Shown: piece after piece, positions 16,034-24,629 of the stretch
Numbering within the stretch: the first letter of the stretch is position 1
Layout: each line of letters opens with the position of its first letter
From: Thauera sp.
GTDB lineage: Bacteria; Pseudomonadota; Gammaproteobacteria; Burkholderiales; Rhodocyclaceae
NCBI GenBank assembly: GCA_017302295.1
Contig: JAFLDS010000025.1
Coordinates: 1 to 41,946 of the forward strand
Length of the DNA: 41,946 bases
Reading direction: 5' to 3'
Program-made: the position numbers and the translations under genes
The notes under the pieces: generated by a model
The model's input: the letters and a program-made list of their open reading frames with translations, nothing else
Databases searched by the model: none
What the model was told of the DNA's origin: nothing

Positions 16034-17387
16034 CTGGATTCGACTCCCATCCTATTCCTCGAAGGATGAGGCCGAAAAATACGCACCTGACGGATGGCAG
16101 GTCTTTCAGATTGAGCATCTGTACGAACAACTGCCAGTCGGGAAGCGATTCGAGCAAAAGACCTCACTCCCTGTCGGGAGGGTTCCAGTTGTCGACCAAT
16201 CAGCGACGGGGGTTGTTGGCTGGCACAACGAAGCGCCAGGTGTTTTAGCTTCTCCAGAAAATCCAGTGGTGACATTCGCCAATCACACATGCGAAATGCG
16301 ATTGATGGAGGAGCCTTTTTCAGTCATTCAAAACGTATTCCCTCTGATTGGTAAAAATGGGGTTTGCCGAACCAGATTTCTTTATTATCTGACCAAGGGG
16401 CGGGTCTGGCTTGAAGAATACAAAGGCCACTTCCCAGAGTTTCGCCGTAAGTGGCTTTGTTGCCCTCCAGACAACGAACAAGAGCAGATGGTGAAGGTCT
16501 TGGGAGATCTGGACGAAAAAATTGCCCTCAACCACCGTATCAACCAAACCCTCGAAGCCATGGCGCAAGCCATCTTCAAATCGTGGTTTGTCGATTTCGA
16601 TCCGGTCAAAGCCAAGATCGCCGCCAAACAGGAAGGCCGCGACCCGCTGCGCGCCGCCATGACCGCCATCAGCGGCAAGCCTGAGACCGAACTCGATGCC
16701 CTGCCGCCGGAGAATTACGGCCAACTCGCCGCCACCGCCGCGCCGTTCCCGGATGAGATGGAGGAGTCGGAGTTGGGGGAGATTCCGAAGGGTTGGGCGC
16801 CCGGCACACTTTCTGCTGTCTGTGATTTGAATACCAACAGCTGGAGCGCAAAGACTCTGCCTGCGTCGGTGAAGTACGTTGATTTGGCCAACACCAAGAA
16901 TGGTGAGGTCATCGAAGTACAAACGATGGAAGGCACGAATATTCCAAGTCGGGCCCGCCGGATTCTGGAAGCCGGAGACACGATTATCGGCACCGTTCGG
17001 CCTGGCAATCGCTCCTTTGCGCTTGTTGGTGAAGCGGGCCTTACCGGAAGCACTGGATTTGCAGCACTGCGTCCCAGAAAGAGTTATCTGCGTGAATACG
17101 TGTATCTCGCCGCAACAGCAGATACAAATATTGAGCGTCTGGCTCATCTTGCTGACGGCGGAGCCTACCCCGCAGTCCGTCCCGAGCTTGTCGTGTCCGA
17201 TGCCTTGCCAATTCCGAGCGAAGACCTGCTACGCGAATTTCATAGGATTTGCTCACCTATGTTCGATCAAGTCCTGAAAATGAGAAGAGCAAATCGGGGC
17301 TTGGCCGATCTTCGCGACTCCCTCCTCCCCAAACTCCTCTCCGGTGAGTTGTCAGTTATCGAGGCTATGGCGGAGGCTGAGGCATGA
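16023..17387 (+). CDS. hsdS: Type I restriction-modification specificity subunit HsdS
   Basis: This 454-residue protein holds two target-recognition domains. TRD1 spans about 20-150. A central conserved helix ([20 protein letters not shown], 163-182) leads to TRD2 (about 258-405). The C-terminal conserved repeat ends [19 protein letters not shown]. It sets the DNA sequence methylated and cut. The start overlaps hsdM by 11 bp. TRD1 DNA (about 16080-16480) looks clearly richer in A and T than the flanks, as expected for a swapped recognition domain. Confidence 0.93.
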   Translation: MARDWIRLPSYSSKDEAEKYAPDGWQVFQIEHLYEQLPVGKRFEQKTSLPVGRVPVVDQSATGVVGWHNEAPGVLASPENPVVTFANHTCEMRLMEEPFSVIQNVFPLIGKNGVCRTRFLYYLTKGRVWLEEYKGHFPEFRRKWLCCPPDNEQEQMVKVLGDLDEKIALNHRINQTLEAMAQAIFKSWFVDFDPVKAKIAAKQEGRDPLRAAMTAISGKPETELDALPPENYGQLAATAAPFPDEMEESELGEIPKGWAPGTLSAVCDLNTNSWSAKTLPASVKYVDLANTKNGEVIEVQTMEGTNIPSRARRILEAGDTIIGTVRPGNRSFALVGEAGLTGSTGFAALRPRKSYLREYVYLAATADTNIERLAHLADGGAYPAVRPELVVSDALPIPSEDLLREFHRICSPMFDQVLKMRRANRGLADLRDSLLPKLLSGELSVIEAMAEAEA

Positions 17388-18658
17388 GCGAGCCGGTCAT
17401 GTCCCCCGTTGCTGTCGCCACCGAGCATCCCAGCGACTACTTCGAACAGATCCCGCAGTGGATCGCCGATGGCAGCATCAAACGCTTTGAGATCATGGCC
17501 GATGCCGTCAGCGGGCGCATTCCGGTCACGCGGCTGGAGTCGTGGCGCGAATTTACCGATCTGCTGGAGAGCGACTTTTTCAATCGGCACGGCGTGCAAC
17601 TAGTGTTTCGCGGACATCGCCGTTATGACTGGAGCCTGATGCCAACGCTGGGACGATTGACCACAAATGGCATCGTCACTCAACAGCTAGCGCGGGCGCA
17701 GTTGGAACGCTTCAAACGCGCAGTGCGAGGGCGACTCAACGATGCGACCATGGTGGACGAGGATGACGAGCTGTGGTCAGTAGGCCAGCACCATGGTCTG
17801 ATGACACCGCTGCTGGACTGGACTTACTCGCCCTATGTGGCCCTGTTCTTCGCCTTTCACAAGGATGACAGCAAGGAAGAGGCCGCCAACCCCTATCGAG
17901 CGGTATATGTGCTCAACAAGAGCTTTCTGGCCGAGCACGAAGACGAAACCGGCATTCGCTTGTGGGAACCACGCCGCGATGACCACGGTCGCCTAGTCAA
18001 TCAGGCTGGCCTGTTCACCTTCTCGCCCACCGACGCGACGATCGAGAACAAGTTGGCCAACGTCCTGGCCGATGACGAACTGTTTGACGACGAGGAGTTA
18101 CGCGCGGCATCGGAAGATGAGCAACCGGACATCCTGGCCCGCTACATCTGCAAGATATATATCCGCAACGAAGAGCGCGATGCCTGCTTGCGTCACTTGC
18201 GACGCATGAACGTGCACCACGCCAGCCTGTTCCCTGATTTGCTCGGGGCTTCTGAATACTGCAACGTCATCACTACAGAGGACGAGATGGCGGCGGCAGT
18301 ACAACAGCGCGGCAAGCACCATGAGGTCACGATCACGGAGAGTGTGACGGCAACAGATCAGGTGGATGCGGAAGTAATTCCTTCGGCAGCGACAGCTTCC
18401 ACGCTTACAAGCATCGAGGACGTGCTGCGGCAGCCTGCCGGTGCGGAGCAAGTAGAGCCAGGGCGCATCGCCCTGATGGCTGAAGAGTTGGCCGCGTCCA
18501 TCGCCAAGAACAAGGTGGTGGACTGGGAAACCCGCGACGCCGTTCAGGCCCGACTACGCAACGTGGTAAGGGTGGTGTTGCGCAAATACGGCTACCCGCA
18601 GACTTTGCGGGAACAGGTGGTTGAGCAGGTGATGACACTGCCAGGCTCGATGTCGTGA
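17384..18658 (+). CDS. FRG-domain protein with an HsdR C-terminus-like tail
   Basis: The 424-residue protein has an FRG domain: FRGH at 75-78, then WSVGQHHGLMTPLLDWT at 131-147 and SPYVALFFAF at 149-158. FRG domains are named for the Phe-Arg-Gly motif; their activity is not established. After a variable, acidic middle, residues 379-424 resemble the C-terminus of the HsdR encoded in the same operon (residues 999 onward): 15 of 27 residues are identical from VDW to YP. The codons differ strongly, so this is old homology and not a recent copy. In type I enzymes the HsdR C-terminus contacts the methyltransferase, so this protein may dock there. The start overlaps the hsdS stop (ATGA). Confidence 0.85.
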   Translation: MSEPVMSPVAVATEHPSDYFEQIPQWIADGSIKRFEIMADAVSGRIPVTRLESWREFTDLLESDFFNRHGVQLVFRGHRRYDWSLMPTLGRLTTNGIVTQQLARAQLERFKRAVRGRLNDATMVDEDDELWSVGQHHGLMTPLLDWTYSPYVALFFAFHKDDSKEEAANPYRAVYVLNKSFLAEHEDETGIRLWEPRRDDHGRLVNQAGLFTFSPTDATIENKLANVLADDELFDDEELRAASEDEQPDILARYICKIYIRNEERDACLRHLRRMNVHHASLFPDLLGASEYCNVITTEDEMAAAVQQRGKHHEVTITESVTATDQVDAEVIPSAATASTLTSIEDVLRQPAGAEQVEPGRIALMAEELAASIAKNKVVDWETRDAVQARLRNVVRVVLRKYGYPQTLREQVVEQVMTLPGSMS

Positions 18659-18677
18659 TTGATGGGGGAACGTTCTA

Positions 18678-19775
18678 GTGAAACTCAAAACCGTCACGCT
18701 GCGTGGCTACAAATCCATCGCCAAATTGGAAGCCTTTGAACTGCGCAACCTCAACGTGCTGATCGGCGCCAATGGCGCAGGCAAAAGCAACTTCATCGGT
18801 ATCTTCAAGCTGTTGGCGGCGCTGGCCGATGGCAACCTGCAGACCTTCGTGCAGAAGCAAGGTGGGCCGGATGCCCTGCTGCATGGCAGCCGTAAGCGCA
18901 CGCAGCAGATCGACGCTGAAATCTATTTCGAGAAAAACAGCTACCAGATTAGCAACGGCTACCGCATCAGCCTGACACCTACAGCGGATAACCGACTGAT
19001 TTTCAGCCGTGAGGAAACCTGGATCGACGGCCATTACACGGCTAAGGCCATTCCACTGGGTACGGCGCATGATGAAGCCAAGGTACGTGACGACCAGCAG
19101 GCGGTGAGCACCTATGTGCGGCCCGCAATGCAAAGCTGGCGACAGTACCACTTCCACGACACGGGCGACTCCGCCGCTGTAAAGCGCCCGCATGGCAGCA
19201 ATGACAATCTGCGCTTGAAACCGGCGGCGGATAACTTGGCCGCGTATCTGGCTAAACTCAAGAAAGCCTTTCCCGACGCATACCAGTGCATCGTGGACAC
19301 CATCAAGCTAGCGGCACCCTTTTTCGGTGGTTTTGTCATCCGCGACCCATTGCCCGAAAGCATCGAGCTGGAGTGGTTCAAGCAGGCTGATCCGGACACG
19401 CCGTACAAGGCGCATGTGCTCTCCGATGGCACCTTGCGTTTCATCTGCCTGACCACGTTGCTGATGCAGCCCACCCATCTGCTGCCTGACACGGTGCTCA
19501 TCGACGAGCCGGAGCTGGGTTTGCACCCCTATGCCATCAACCTGCTAGCTGACATGCTCAAGCAGGTGGCAGAAACCAAGCAAGTGATCGTCTCCACCCA
19601 GTCGGTGGAATTGCTCAACGCCTTTGAGCCGCAAGACGTGGTGGTTGTAGAGCGGGAGAGTGGTGCCACGGTGCTCAAGCGGCTTGACCCCGATGAATTG
19701 AAGGACTGGCTGGAGGACTACAACCTCGGTGACCTGTGGAAGCGCAACGTGCTGGGCGGGAGGCCGACCCGATGA
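18678..19775 (+). CDS. AAA/ABC-type ATPase (AAA_21 family), defence-associated
   Basis: The 365-residue protein is an SMC/OLD-like ATPase: Walker A GANGAGKS at 30-37, an ABC-like signature LSDGTLR near 248, and Walker B TVLIDEPE at 272-279 followed by the H-loop region VIVSTQS. Translation appears to start at GTG (18678), preceded by GGGGGAA. The gene lies 19 bp after the FRG gene and overlaps the DUF4276 gene by ATGA, so the two form a pair. Such ATPases with a TOPRIM-like partner are known in abortive-infection and R-linked (rlo-type) systems. Here the ATPase probably senses an invader and controls its partner (inference). Confidence 0.88.
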   Translation: MKLKTVTLRGYKSIAKLEAFELRNLNVLIGANGAGKSNFIGIFKLLAALADGNLQTFVQKQGGPDALLHGSRKRTQQIDAEIYFEKNSYQISNGYRISLTPTADNRLIFSREETWIDGHYTAKAIPLGTAHDEAKVRDDQQAVSTYVRPAMQSWRQYHFHDTGDSAAVKRPHGSNDNLRLKPAADNLAAYLAKLKKAFPDAYQCIVDTIKLAAPFFGGFVIRDPLPESIELEWFKQADPDTPYKAHVLSDGTLRFICLTTLLMQPTHLLPDTVLIDEPELGLHPYAINLLADMLKQVAETKQVIVSTQSVELLNAFEPQDVVVVERESGATVLKRLDPDELKDWLEDYNLGDLWKRNVLGGRPTR

Positions 19776-20452
19776 GGCGCGTATGTATCGTCTGCGAAGG
19801 ACAGACCGAAGAAACTTTCGTGCGGGATGTGTTGGCACCAGCCTTCTATGACTTGGGCCTGAACCTGATCCCCGAGATGGTGGAGACCTCTCCCGGCCAC
19901 AAAGGCGGCGCATTGAAGTACGACCGGGTTAAACGCCACCTGCGTAATGCCTTGCGGCAGAACAGTGCACCGGTGGTCACGACCTTGTTCGACCTGTATC
20001 GCCTGGACAGCGGCTTCCCCGGTTTTGATGTTTCGAAAGCGCAGCCAGACTTGCCACGGCGATTGGATGTGCTGAAGCAAGCTCTGCACGCAGATGTAGT
20101 GGCCGAGGCTGGTTGCCAGCCGGGCCGGTTCATCCCCTACATCCAGCCGTATGAGTTTGAGGCGCTGCTGTTCAGCGATGTGCCGACGTTGACGCGTGTC
20201 GAGCCGGGCTGGCAGGCGGCAAGCGATGCTCTGGCGGCGGCGCGTGCTGCGGCCGAGTCACCCGAGCACATCAACGATCGAGCAGAAACCAAACCTGCTG
20301 CGCATCTGGAGCGCGAATTGAACAACCCCAGTTATCGCAAGCGCAGGCATGGTCCCATTGCAGCCCAGAAGATTGGGCTGGGCAAGATCGAAGCTGAGAG
20401 CGCGTTCTTTGCCGCGTGGCTGGCACAAATCAGGGAGTTAGCACAGCCATGA
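19772..20452 (+). CDS. DUF4276 protein, probable TOPRIM-like nuclease partner of the ATPase
   Basis: This 226-residue protein begins [20 protein letters not shown], with the EGQTEE motif at 9-14. It then has TTLFDLYRL (Asp74) and [17 protein letters not shown] (Glu128, Glu130). The early glutamate on a strand followed by acidic residues recalls TOPRIM metal sites of OLD-type nucleases; the family is catalogued as DUF4276. Start and stop codons overlap both neighbours by ATGA, which enforces coupled translation with the ATPase and HsdR. Nuclease activity is inferred, not shown. Confidence 0.85.
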   Translation: MRRVCIVCEGQTEETFVRDVLAPAFYDLGLNLIPEMVETSPGHKGGALKYDRVKRHLRNALRQNSAPVVTTLFDLYRLDSGFPGFDVSKAQPDLPRRLDVLKQALHADVVAEAGCQPGRFIPYIQPYEFEALLFSDVPTLTRVEPGWQAASDALAAARAAAESPEHINDRAETKPAAHLERELNNPSYRKRRHGPIAAQKIGLGKIEAESAFFAAWLAQIRELAQP

Positions 20453-23400
20453 TGAATGAACAACAACTCGAAGACCTATGCATTGGCTGGTTTCAGGAAA
20501 CTGGTTGGCAGTTTGTGCATGGGCCGGACATTGCACCAGACGGTACAAATCCTGAACGGGCCGATTACCGGCAGGTGATTCTGCGCGACCGGCTGCTGGC
20601 GGCCCTGGCCCGTATCAACCCGCACATTCCTGCCGTTGCGCTGGAGCAGGCAGTACATATTGTGCAAACCATCAGCGAGCCGCAGGCCGTGGTGCGCAAC
20701 CGCAGCTTTCACCGGCTGCTGCTCTCGGGCGTGGTTGTGGAGTTCTCGCTAGGGGATGAAAAGAAAAGCGATCTGGTGCACCTGATCGATTTCGCCAACC
20801 CGCAGCACAACGAATTTCTGGTCATCAACCAATTCACGGTTACAGGCACCAAGCAACCTCGGCGACCTGATCTGGTGGCCTTCATCAATGGCCTGCCGCT
20901 TGCGGTGATTGAGCTGAAGAACCCAGCCAACGAACAGACCGACGTCTGGGATGCTTTCAACCAGCTACAAACCTACAAGGACGAAATCAGCGACCTGTTC
21001 AACAGCAATGAGGCGCTGGTGGTCAGCGATGGTTGGACGGCGCGGCTGGGTTCTCTGACTGCCAACGCCGAACGGATGTTGCCCTGGCGAACCATTGCCA
21101 ACGAAGATGACCGTCCACGCCTGCAACTGGAGCTGGAAACTTTGGTGCGCGGCTTTTTCGCGCCGGAGCTGTTCCTCGATTACGTTCGCCATTTCGTGCT
21201 GTTCGAGCAGGATGGCGATGCGGTGATCAAGAAGATCGCGGGCTATCACCAGTTCCATGCCGTGCGTGAAGCAGTGCGCGCCACGGTGATCGCGGCGAGT
21301 TCGCCCGACAAAGGCTTGCTGGAGGTACGCGAGGAACGCGCCACTTATGGCAAAGAGGTGAAGCCGGGCTCACGCAAGGCAGGTGTGGTGTGGCACACGC
21401 AGGGCTCAGGCAAGAGCATCACCATGGCCTGCTACGCGGGCAAGCTGCTGCAACAGCCGGAGATGAAGAACCCCACGCTGGTGGTGGTGACCGACCGCAA
21501 CGATCTGGATGGCCAGTTGTTTGCCACTTTCTGTGCTGCCAGTGACTTGCTTAAGACCACGCCGTTGCAGGCGGGCAGCCGCGATGAGCTGCGTGAGATG
21601 CTGGCATCGCGTCAGGCAGGCGGCATCATCTTTACCACGGTGCAGAAATTTGCCCTGTTGGACGAGGAGGACGAACACCCGCTGCTGTCCGATCGATCCA
21701 ATATTGTGGTCATCTCGGATGAAGCGCACCGTAGCCAGTACGGCACCAAGGGCCGCTTCGATGAGAAGGCGGGTAAGTATGTGTTCGGTTACGCCAAGCA
21801 CCTGCGCGATGCGCTGAAAAACGCCACCTTCATCGGCTTCACAGGCACGCCGATTGCCTTGGAGGACAAGGACACGCGCGCGGTGTTTGGCGACTACGTC
21901 AGCATCTACGACATTCAGGATGCCGTGGACGATGGTGCCACGGTGCCGATCTACTACGAGAGCCGGCTGGCCAAGCTGGATGTGAAGCAGGCCGAGATCG
22001 ACGCGCTCAACGAGCAGGTCGATGAGGTGGTGGAAGACGAGGAGGACATTGCCAGCCGCGAGAAGACCAAGAGCGAATGGGCCGCTTTGGAAAAGCTGGT
22101 GGGTGCCGAGCCGCGTCTGGCGCAAGTGGCGAAGGATCTGGTCGAACACTTCGAAACCCGCAGCGCAACACTGGATGGCAAGGCCATGATCGTGTGCATG
22201 AGCCGCGACATTTGTGCCCAGCTTTACAAGGCCATCGTCACCTTGCGGCCAAACTGGCACGATGATGATCCGGAAAAAGGTGCCATCAAGGTGGTGATGA
22301 CCGGTTCAGCGGCCGACAAGGAATTGCTGCAACCGCACCTGTACAGCAAGCAGGTGAAAAAGCGACTGGAGAAGCGCTTCAAGGATGCCAAGGATCGGCT
22401 AAAGCTGGTGATCGTGCGCGACATGTGGCTGACCGGCTTTGATGCGCCGTGCTGTCACACCATGTATGTGGACAAGCCCATGAAGGGCCACAACCTGATG
22501 CAGGCCATTGCGCGGGTGAACCGGGTGTTCAAGAACAAGCCGGGTGGCCTCGTGGTGGACTACATCGGCATTGCCAACGAACTGAAGGCCGCACTCAAGA
22601 CCTATACCGAAGCCAAGGGTAAAGGTGACCCCACGCACAACGCCGCTGAAGCGCTGGCCGTGTTGCTGGAGAAGATGGATATCGTGCGCGGCATGATGCA
22701 CGGCTGCGACTACAGCGGTTTTGAAACCAAGGCGGCGGCCTTGTTGGTGCCCTGTGCCAACCATCTGCTGGGCCTGAAGGATGGCAAGCAGCGCTTCCTC
22801 GACACCATGGTGGCGGTAGCCAAGGCCTATTCGCTGTGCGGCACGCTGGACGATGCCACCGCGCTCCGTAAAGAAATCGCTTTCTTCTCGGCCATCAAGG
22901 CGGCCATTACCAAGTTCACCACGGTGGACAAGAAACGATCCACCGAAGAGAAAAACAGTGCGCTCAAGCAGATTCTGGACAACGCCATCGTTGCCGACGG
23001 CGTGGCAGATATCTTTGCGCTGGCGGGTCTCGACAAGCCGAATATTGGTCTGCTGTCGGACGAGTTCCTTGAAGACGTGCGCCAGATGGAAAGCCGCAAC
23101 CTGGCCGTGGAATTGCTGGAAAAACTGCTGCGCGACGAGATCAAAGCACGGGCGCGCAACAACGTGGTGCAGGAGAAAATATACGGCGACCGGCTGCTGG
23201 AAACCCTGCGCAAGTATCACAACCGTGCCATTGAGACTGCACAGGTCATCGAAGAGCTGATCCAGATGGCCAAGGAATTCCAGGCCGTGCTGGAGCGCGA
23301 AGCCGCTCTGGGATTGGGTCAGGACGAAATTGCCTTCTATGACGCACTGGCCAACAACGAAAGCGCGGTCCGTGAGTTGGGTGATGACATCCTGAAGAAG

Positions 23401-23598
23401 ATCGCCATCGAGATCACAGAAAAGTTGCGGGCCAGCACGACGGTCGATTGGCAGGTGCGAGAGAGTGTCCGGGCGCGTCTGAGAATTCTGGTGCGGCGTT
23501 GCTTGCAAAAATGGAAGTACCCGCCCGACCAGCAGGCCGATGCGGTCGAGCTGGTTCTTAAACAGGCGGAGTCGCTGTCAAACGAATGGTCGAAGTGA
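20449..23598 (+). CDS. hsdR: Type I restriction endonuclease/translocase subunit HsdR
   Basis: The 1049-residue motor nuclease has an N-terminal PD-(D/E)xK site (Asp141, then Glu155 and Lys157 in VIELKN). The translocase has Walker A QGSGKS (about 318-323), DEAH at 424-427, FTGTP, and the motif VI region [16 protein letters not shown]. The C-terminal helical region ends with the segment shared with the FRG protein (999-1049). The start overlaps the DUF4276 stop (ATGA); a second ATG follows directly. All catalytic motifs are present, so the restriction system should work. Confidence 0.95.
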   Translation: MMNEQQLEDLCIGWFQETGWQFVHGPDIAPDGTNPERADYRQVILRDRLLAALARINPHIPAVALEQAVHIVQTISEPQAVVRNRSFHRLLLSGVVVEFSLGDEKKSDLVHLIDFANPQHNEFLVINQFTVTGTKQPRRPDLVAFINGLPLAVIELKNPANEQTDVWDAFNQLQTYKDEISDLFNSNEALVVSDGWTARLGSLTANAERMLPWRTIANEDDRPRLQLELETLVRGFFAPELFLDYVRHFVLFEQDGDAVIKKIAGYHQFHAVREAVRATVIAASSPDKGLLEVREERATYGKEVKPGSRKAGVVWHTQGSGKSITMACYAGKLLQQPEMKNPTLVVVTDRNDLDGQLFATFCAASDLLKTTPLQAGSRDELREMLASRQAGGIIFTTVQKFALLDEEDEHPLLSDRSNIVVISDEAHRSQYGTKGRFDEKAGKYVFGYAKHLRDALKNATFIGFTGTPIALEDKDTRAVFGDYVSIYDIQDAVDDGATVPIYYESRLAKLDVKQAEIDALNEQVDEVVEDEEDIASREKTKSEWAALEKLVGAEPRLAQVAKDLVEHFETRSATLDGKAMIVCMSRDICAQLYKAIVTLRPNWHDDDPEKGAIKVVMTGSAADKELLQPHLYSKQVKKRLEKRFKDAKDRLKLVIVRDMWLTGFDAPCCHTMYVDKPMKGHNLMQAIARVNRVFKNKPGGLVVDYIGIANELKAALKTYTEAKGKGDPTHNAAEALAVLLEKMDIVRGMMHGCDYSGFETKAAALLVPCANHLLGLKDGKQRFLDTMVAVAKAYSLCGTLDDATALRKEIAFFSAIKAAITKFTTVDKKRSTEEKNSALKQILDNAIVADGVADIFALAGLDKPNIGLLSDEFLEDVRQMESRNLAVELLEKLLRDEIKARARNNVVQEKIYGDRLLETLRKYHNRAIETAQVIEELIQMAKEFQAVLEREAALGLGQDEIAFYDALANNESAVRELGDDILKKIAIEITEKLRASTTVDWQVRESVRARLRILVRRCLQKWKYPPDQQADAVELVLKQAESLSNEWSK

Positions 23599-23626
23599 AT
23601 CGGCGATAGATGGGCGATAGAAGTCA

Positions 23627-23649
23627 GTTATCCGGAAATTCCGGACAAC
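23627..23649. repeat. Inverted repeat near the right end of the island
   Basis: GTTATCCGGAA (23627-23637) and TTCCGGACAAC (23639-23649) pair with one mismatch around a single base. It lies 28 bp after hsdR and about 75 bp from the inferred right junction. Without a T-run it is not a standard terminator; a recombinase or regulator site is possible. Confidence 0.6.
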
Positions 23650-23724
23650 TCCGCGCAAGCCCGCAGCGCCCCGCAGAAGTGCTATCTAATCTAGGTAGAC
23701 GGTTTTTCGGGCTGGAACCTTCCG

Positions 23725-24616
23725 CCAGGATTCTCATCAGCCCGAACTGCGGCATGTTGCGCGCGAGCGTACCCATGAACACGCCGATCGACGCCGCGGC
23801 GAACAGGTAAAGCAGCGTGGCTGCGCCGAACAGCAGCACCGAGCCCGGCACCGCAACACCGAGCAGGCCCTTCACGACGAACTGCAGCGAGAAGGACGAG
23901 GCCAGCACCACCACCACGCCCATCGACCACACCTTGGACAGCATGATCTCCAGCGGGGTGACCGGCATCACCAGCAGGTGCTCGATGGTGCCGTGCTCGC
24001 GTTCGCGGATCAGCGCCGCGCCGGTGAGCAGGATGCCGAGCATGGTGATGTTGTTGATGATCGCGGTGACGGCGGCAAACCAGCTCTCGGTCAGGTTGGG
24101 GTTGAACATGGCGCGCTCGATCAGCCGCACCGACTGCACGGCGGTGGCACGGAAGCGCTGCACGAAGGCGCGGATCTCGTCGTTGACGATGTTCTGGATG
24201 TAGCCGGTGCCCGTCTGCGCCTGGCTCTGACGCGTGGCGTCGACGTTGAGCTGCAGCGCCGGCGCGCGCCCGGCCAGCACGTCGCGCTGGAAGTTGGGCG
24301 GGATATCGAGCACGAAGGTGTGCAGGCCGGCGTCCATGCCCTTGTCGATGTCCGCCAGCGCGACATGCACCGGCGGGATGAACTGCGGCGGCTGCAGCGC
24401 AGCGACGATGCGGCCGGAGAGCTGCGACTGGTCCTCGTCGACCACCGCGATCGAGGCGCGGTGCAGGCTCTCGGGCTTGGCGCGGGCGTCGGCGTAGATC
24501 GACACGGTGAACATGAACACGATCAGGAACAGCATCGTCCAGTCGCCGAGCAGGCTGTGGAACTCCTTGATGCCCAGGTGCCAGGTGTTGTGCAACGTGC
24601 CCTTGCGTGCGCCCAT
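23725..24616 (-). pseudogene. 5' part of an ABC-2 type permease gene (yhhJ-like), interrupted by the island
   Basis: About 297 codons are intact from the ATG at 24616. They encode an N-terminal membrane anchor (MLFLIVFMFTVSIYADAR), a long periplasmic domain, and the ABC-2 helices GILLTGAALIREREHGTIEH through MGTLARNMPQFGLMRIL. Native sense then stops, and the frame reads into island DNA before a stop near 23624. The missing C-terminus is at 9568-9772. The product would lack its last helices, so the exporter has probably lost one permease. AGCGGAGCAGGG precedes the start, 13 bp after the rbbA-like stop. Confidence 0.85.
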
Positions 24617-24629
24617 CGCCCTGCTCCGC

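Larger units (their letters stand above)
9773..23724. mobile_element. Genomic island of about 14 kb inserted in an ABC-2 permease gene
   Basis: The two halves of one permease gene flank this block in matching orientation, and their breakpoints are complementary within a few codons: ...MPQFGLMRIL stops at 23725 and LVVLLPLQ resumes at 9772. The block carries an addiction module, a broken RepA-like gene with repeats, a DUF3489 gene and a Fic/type I restriction operon. No integrase, transposase or clear terminal repeat is visible, so the transfer mechanism is unknown. Edges are placed by loss of permease coding sense and are good to a few bases. Confidence 0.75.

Noticed and set aside
18678-20452. 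ATPase plus partner considered as PARIS (AriA/AriB) or a retron/Septu module
   Set aside because: The partner has DUF4276 features rather than DUF4435, there is no reverse transcriptase, and no HNH partner.
9773-23724. Search for transposase, integrase or matching terminal repeats of the island
   Set aside because: None found by eye. GCCCGAAA occurs near both ends in inverted orientation, but the match does not extend far enough to call a terminal repeat.
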